From the NCBI GenBank assembly GCA_026874595.1, contig CM049312.1:70150929-70214928 (forward strand): a DNA stretch of 64,000 nucleotides, read 5' to 3'. This document shows, piece after piece, positions 59,538 through 64,000 of the stretch. This DNA is from Sipunculus nudus. Taxonomy: Eukaryota; Annelida; Sipuncula; Golfingiida; Sipunculidae. Below the pieces are notes generated by a model. The model made no database searches. It had not been told where the DNA came from and saw only the letters and a program-made list of their open reading frames with translations. Position 1 is the stretch's first letter, and every line of letters begins with the position of its first letter. The translations under genes and the position numbers were made by a program.

Positions 59538-62430
59538 GTGCTGGCTTTAATGTGTTAAACAATTAACCTTTTCCTGTTTATATTTTGTCTAATTTTGCCA
59601 GATTCTGACACTAAAATGTATTTACTTAATGCCAATATCTTGTCCAGTTTTTGTTGTACCTTCACCGAACTTTCAACAGTTAACATGCTACAGAGAGGGT
59701 TTGCTTCAGGTAAATGAGGATCTACAGAGCAGAAATAAGTATGCAATATGTCATGAGATGGATTTCAATGGGCAATTTTGATTGCCCTTTCCTGAGCCGT
59801 TGAGCGGTAAAGTGTTTTAATATGTTACATGCTAGGTTTAATAATTAACTTTCCTGCCAGTTAAGTGATGGTTAACTTTCAGTTAAGAAAATATATTCAT
59901 GAACAGGTGTACAGATATGTTGCCATGTATTATAGTAACTTGAATTAGTGACTGTACAAAAGATTCATTTGAACATTAACTGTTTTGAAACCAAGATTTG
60001 CCTTAAAATTGATTCAGTATTACATTTTTCCATATCCCACTGGTCTAAAAATTGTATTGAAATTGATTTAAACTTTTTGTAGCTCTTTTGCATACTTGTA
60101 AACAAACAGAAAGGGGAGAGTTTGGCTGGATCCACATATATATATATATTTATAATTGATAGTTCCTTGAAAAAAATTAAACCATCTTCTCGAAAATTTA
60201 AAAGGTGCTCATCAGGCCCATGGCATAACATATCATTGAAATTTGTTAAAAACATTTAGAGTTAGTTTGTGGACAGAAAAACAGGTAAACAACCTCTGTC
60301 ACCTCATGGAATGGGATAAGTACTGGTAAGTTTTTTATTGAATCTTCTCTTTCAGGCTTATTTTGTGTACATGCAGCACCATTCATGTAGTAGTGTTTAT
60401 CTTTATTTGCTTTCAGAGTTAAATTTGAAGATCGCCATGGAGGCTGTATCTCTTCCTGATACAGGTAAATATATTTTTATCATTGACCTTCTTTCTCCTT
60501 TGAAATAGTGCAGTATGTGTAGAGTAAACACTAAGAGCTGTTTTAAACCATTGACAACACTTATTTAGCTTAAAGTATACATCACATGTAATATTTATGT
60601 ACCTTACCTACCGGTAGCCTGAAATATCTCACCATATCTCGGTGCATTTAAATTAACACAAGTGGCAAGTTGGCAAAGTGTAACACAATAAGATTAAGAA
60701 ACTGAATACTTCTTATAAATTTAATAACATATAGACAGCTTTACTATGGAGATAGGTTTTTAGCATTGAGATTATCCCCCCCCCCAAGGTAGCAATTAGG
60801 GATGCCTACTTGATCAACAAGCATAATGGACCTGGATTTATGTGTCACAAAATATCACATTTAGCTGCTAGGGATTGATCAAATTATATCCATCCATGCA
60901 TTAATTAGGCACATAGGGTGCTCAATTGGCTGGATATGATTTTCTCATGCATTATATCTGCTACTGGTACGGCAGTAAATCCCTTGGATTTTACTAAGAT
61001 TGCCAACACAAAGGGTGTTGTATTGTGTGTGCCCAAGGCACATGAGCCATCAGAGGTATTTTATCCTAAAGTACTCGTAAGCAGCTTTACCCACAATGGG
61101 CACAGATTTGAGTTGGTGTGTGTGTGGGAGGGGGGGGGGGGTCCTCATTGTGCAAGGCCACAGACGGTACACAAAGAATCTTGTGAGAGAGGAAAAATTT
61201 GTTTTAATGTATAAGGGATACATATTACAATACTTTTAATGGTGAGACAACTTAGTTAATTTATTTACATACTGTTCATTAGTATATATGTTTATATGTC
61301 TAAATGCTGTGCAAAACCTTGCAAACCATGCTGTGATATTTTTTTTATATATAAACTTATATATAAACTTATTTATTTTTCATGGATTGTACAAATAGTT
61401 ATTATAACTAATCGAGGCACTCTCCATGGCTCCGGTGATGGCGTTTGGTAGGTGGCAGGGGTGGAGGAAACCGAAGTACCCGGAGAAAACCACCGGCCTT
61501 GGACGGGCAACTACAACTGACTCTCATAGCCACGCCGGGGATCGAACCCGGTTTGCCAGCGGAGAGAGCCAAGCGTTTTACCACTCAGCTGTCCAGGCCT
61601 GTCTAGTGTCATCTACAAGGAAAAGGGTTTGCTGAAATTTAAATGGTCTTATTTTTATTATATATATGTTTTTACTATTTATTCATGAAATGAATTTGTA
61701 TTTTTTTGTTTCAGTTGACTATAAGACCAGATCAGAAGAACTGCAGTCAGTCATAAACAACCAAGATGGAGATTTGAAGAAATCACAGGAAGAGATTGAA
61801 AAGAGAGACAAACGAATAGAAACACTGGAGCAGCAACTCAAAGCACAAGAGAAGAAGTTCACAGGAGAACTAAAAAACAAGAAACAAATCATCCAGAAAT
61901 TAAATTCAGAGTTGGACTCAAAGGCAAGTAATATTGTTTATTTAACAAAACAGTATCACGAACTGATGACGAAGATCAAGGATGGAAAGATGAATCAAGT
62001 GCCGACACCTCCCAAAGAGTCAGCCCCGAAAATGGGTCGGCGGAGAGCAGTAAAACCAGTGGAAGGGGGCAGTCAGCCCGTGTTACAGACAGTCAAAGTG
62101 CGTCCCGCCTCAGGTCGCAAGTTGCCTGAGAGGGCCGATACACCTGATTCAATGCCTGATCCGACACCTTTCTTGCCTCCGTCCTCCCAGTTCAGAGTGA
62201 CTGAAAGTATGGTGCTGCCACCTATTGGTACATCATTTGACGAAGGTGGATCACCACGTCCCGTTCCACCACAACAAACCAGGAGTAATGCATTTGTGAA
62301 AAGACATGCGACCAGATCAAGTACCAGCCGCACATCGTCAACGGAAGTAGAAACCCTGGCAGTACAGGAAATGTGTTCCCGACAAAACAGTCTCCGCAGG
62401 GCCCAGGAGTATAACAGTACAGATAGTTAA
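59411..62430 (+). CDS. CCDC92: CCDC92-like coiled-coil protein
   Basis: Coding exons 59411-59537, 60417-60464 and 61715-62430 join in phase to 296 aa. The N-terminus (SILFMQQEHAETLKGLHQEI) is the short conserved CCDC92 helix. The third exon encodes a long Lys/Glu-rich coiled coil (about residues 60-145, with IVYLTKQYHELM), then a Pro/Ser-rich tail with the motifs SMPDPTPFLPPS, VLPPIGTSFDEGG and VETLAVQEM, each with a clear counterpart in vertebrate CCDC92 (~331 aa). Vertebrate CCDC92 has been reported at centrioles/cilia and as an antiviral-screen hit; the role here is inferred from family only. The ATG is chosen because it sits 18 nt after an acceptor (ttcag at 59392) and matches the family N-terminus; 5' UTR exon(s) upstream were not found. 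Confidence 0.9.
60417..60464 (+). CDS. CCDC92: CCDC92 exon 2
   Basis: 48 nt (ELNLKIAMEAVSLPDT) between tttcag and GTAAAT. It keeps the phase of exons 1 and 3; corresponds to the short linker between the N-terminal helix and the main coiled coil. Confidence 0.82.
61398..61600 (-). mobile_element. tRNA-derived SINE
   Basis: On the minus strand from 61600: AGCTGAGTGGTAAAACGC (box A) and GGGTTCGATCCCC (box B, 61549-61538), then a conserved body (plus strand: aaccgaagtacccggagaaa). A related fragment is at 33694-33870. It lies in the last CCDC92 intron, ~115 bp before exon 3. Confidence 0.75.
61715..62430 (+). CDS. CCDC92: CCDC92 exon 3 (coiled coil and tail)
   Basis: Starts after gtttcag and ends with TAA at 62428-62430. 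It holds most of the protein: the heptad-rich coiled coil, a basic patch (MGRRRAVK), the MPDPTPF motif and a Ser/Thr/Arg-rich end. The open frame extends left of the acceptor into the intron but that part is not conserved. Confidence 0.92.
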
Positions 62431-63015
62431 AATGTACATCTGCATGGAGAGTATGTAGATTTTAGCTATGATCTAGAATACACACTTGGGGTCAAGTTAC
62501 CAGGTCATTAGGGGTTTTTAACATATCCAGTACATGAACACATAATTTTCAAATGTCAAGTGACATCCTGGCAACTACAAATTACCAAATACATTAAATG
62601 CAGTTTAGTAATGCACATACTAAATACTATTTTTATGAAGTTTTGTACTGCACATATTAAATATACTATACAAGTCGCCATAACAGTTTTTGAACAAAAA
62701 TCTTCATCTTTAGAAATAGCTCTCAATCAGCAATACACAAATGTTTTCTGTGGTATACCTTGTATCAACAATATTTGTTATATATGTTAATGATAAAAAT
62801 GATGATTATGGTAATTACTTGTCACATCTTGTGTTTCATGGTAGAAAGTACTCCATTGTATGTTTGTGATGTACATATGATATAGAAATAGTATACCATT
62901 GAAATACATGAAAAATATTCAGGATTTTAGACTACTCCAGTCTTTCATTTTACATTGCTTCATATTTTTATACCTAATACAAAATACTAAATTTCTGAAG
63001 CGCATTATGACAAAG

Positions 63016-63021
63016 AATAAA
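63016..63021 (+). promoter_or_regulatory. Candidate CCDC92 polyadenylation signal
   Basis: An AATAAA about 590 nt after the stop. Other candidates exist nearer the window end; choice is arbitrary without transcript data. Confidence 0.3.
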
Positions 63022-63243
63022 CAAAATCTTCAAACTGCTGATCATAAGATTAACACCTGTACATGGCCCCAAGTCTGTAGCTGGGTTCTGAGGATATTAA
63101 AGGGAAGTTGGATATATTTTTACAATTTATCCGCATCTCTGTGTTTTAAGGCTGTGAAGTTTTATATCTGTTTTCATTGTTTTATGATAAAAGGGACCAA
63201 GTGTCTCAATGTTCATCAGTGTTGATTAAATCAAACACTTAAA

Positions 63244-63509
63244 CTAGATAGGCACTCACAGAGCACAGACCTCTGCCAAGGGAGCTCATTACCCCCATAT
63301 GGCATTGTCAGAAATGCAGCGTTTTTTCCTTAAAAAATTCCTGGATCCAGATGGTGGTCCAGTTGACTCCCACAATCAGTTGTACCTTGAATCATTGCTG
63401 AGCTATCTTGAAAATCTTATCAAAATCTGTTGATAACTTTTTGAGTAATGTTGCTAACAAATAAACCAATTCTGGCAAAAACATAACCTCCTTGGGGGAG
63501 GTTATTAAA
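63244..63509 (-). mobile_element. Short Helentron-like element (reverse copy of the 12193 family)
   Basis: On the minus strand it ends GGCAGAGGTCTGTGCTCTG, a short stem, then CTAG (63247-63244) followed by TT. The other end is aacctccttgggggaggtt. The internal blocks match 12193-12475 and 28709-28970. Confidence 0.6.
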
Positions 63510-64000
63510 CCTGGTTTATTAATTCTAAAAACCATGCAGTGAGAGATGCTGGAACAGAAGCTTCAGCAATGCCCACCCCTATTACATTTTACCCCTCCCC
63601 TCTTAATTCAAAAGTTAAAATCTGTTTAGTTGAAAAATAGCATTTGTTACTCTCCTACAGTGTATTTAGTTTAACTTATTCAACAATATAAATTGATATG
63701 CACCAGCTGGTGTTTAGATCCTTGTACAGTAACAGTTTGTTAAAAAGGCTCTCTGATATTAGGGCTAGTTACTTTTATAATGGGGATACAAACTGTTTTT
63801 GATGGAACTGTAAAAGCAAAATAAATATATTCTATCTTATGATATATAATACATGTTTTGTTAGGCATACAAAGGATCATTTTGGATCATTGGAATATTC
63901 TATATGAGAAAGACTGAAAATTGGCTTGGTGCCAAGTAAGCACTGCCTTAATTTAGAGTTTGACTTGATCAGGCTGTACTATAGTATTCCTTCCATGCCC

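Larger units (their letters stand above)
62431..64000. other. CCDC92 3' UTR and downstream DNA
   Basis: No further gene seen. Contains candidate polyadenylation signals and the repeat at 63244-63509. Confidence 0.5.

Overview
This is a eukaryotic, intron-rich, AT-rich and repeat-dense window. The gene content (PIG-S, Deltex, CCDC92) and the repeat families (an L1/Tx1-like LINE, a Ty3/Gypsy LTR element, Helentron-like elements, tRNA-derived SINEs) fit a marine invertebrate genome. My best guess is a bivalve mollusc; this rests on the general look of the repeats and no search was possible. There is no bacterial operon structure and no CRISPR array.

Layout. 1-6454: 3' part of a Helitron/Helentron-like element built of ~180-bp tandem units, interrupted at 279-6143 by a decayed LINE that is flanked by a 10-bp target duplication. 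8105-14954 (+): last six coding exons of PIGS, with a second Helentron-like element (13268-14808) in its last intron. 14955-21312: convergent intergenic DNA. 21313-41180 (-): complete nine-exon coding region of a Deltex-type E3 ubiquitin ligase (547 aa when the exons are joined). Its introns hold a 37-bp minisatellite that copies a splice donor, a long-armed foldback element full of GATC palindromes, a hAT-like element and a duplicated 1.5-kb repeat. 42899-51000 (-): Ty3/Gypsy element with both LTRs, dead by several stops and a lost reverse transcriptase catalytic Asp. 51001-59392: gene-poor DNA with SINE fragments and a pogo-like element (55061-56453). 59411-62430 (+): three coding exons of CCDC92. 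62431-64000: 3' flank with another Helentron-like copy.

The three host genes have separate roles: GPI-anchor transfer in the ER, ubiquitin signalling linked to Notch, and a coiled-coil protein of the centriole/cilium region. Nothing suggests they work as a unit. All exon phases join consistently, which is the main support for the gene models. The most unusual signals are the splice-donor minisatellite in the Deltex gene, the GATC-palindrome foldback element, and the shared end structure (subterminal inverted repeat, hairpin, CTAG end) of three sequence-unrelated repeat families.
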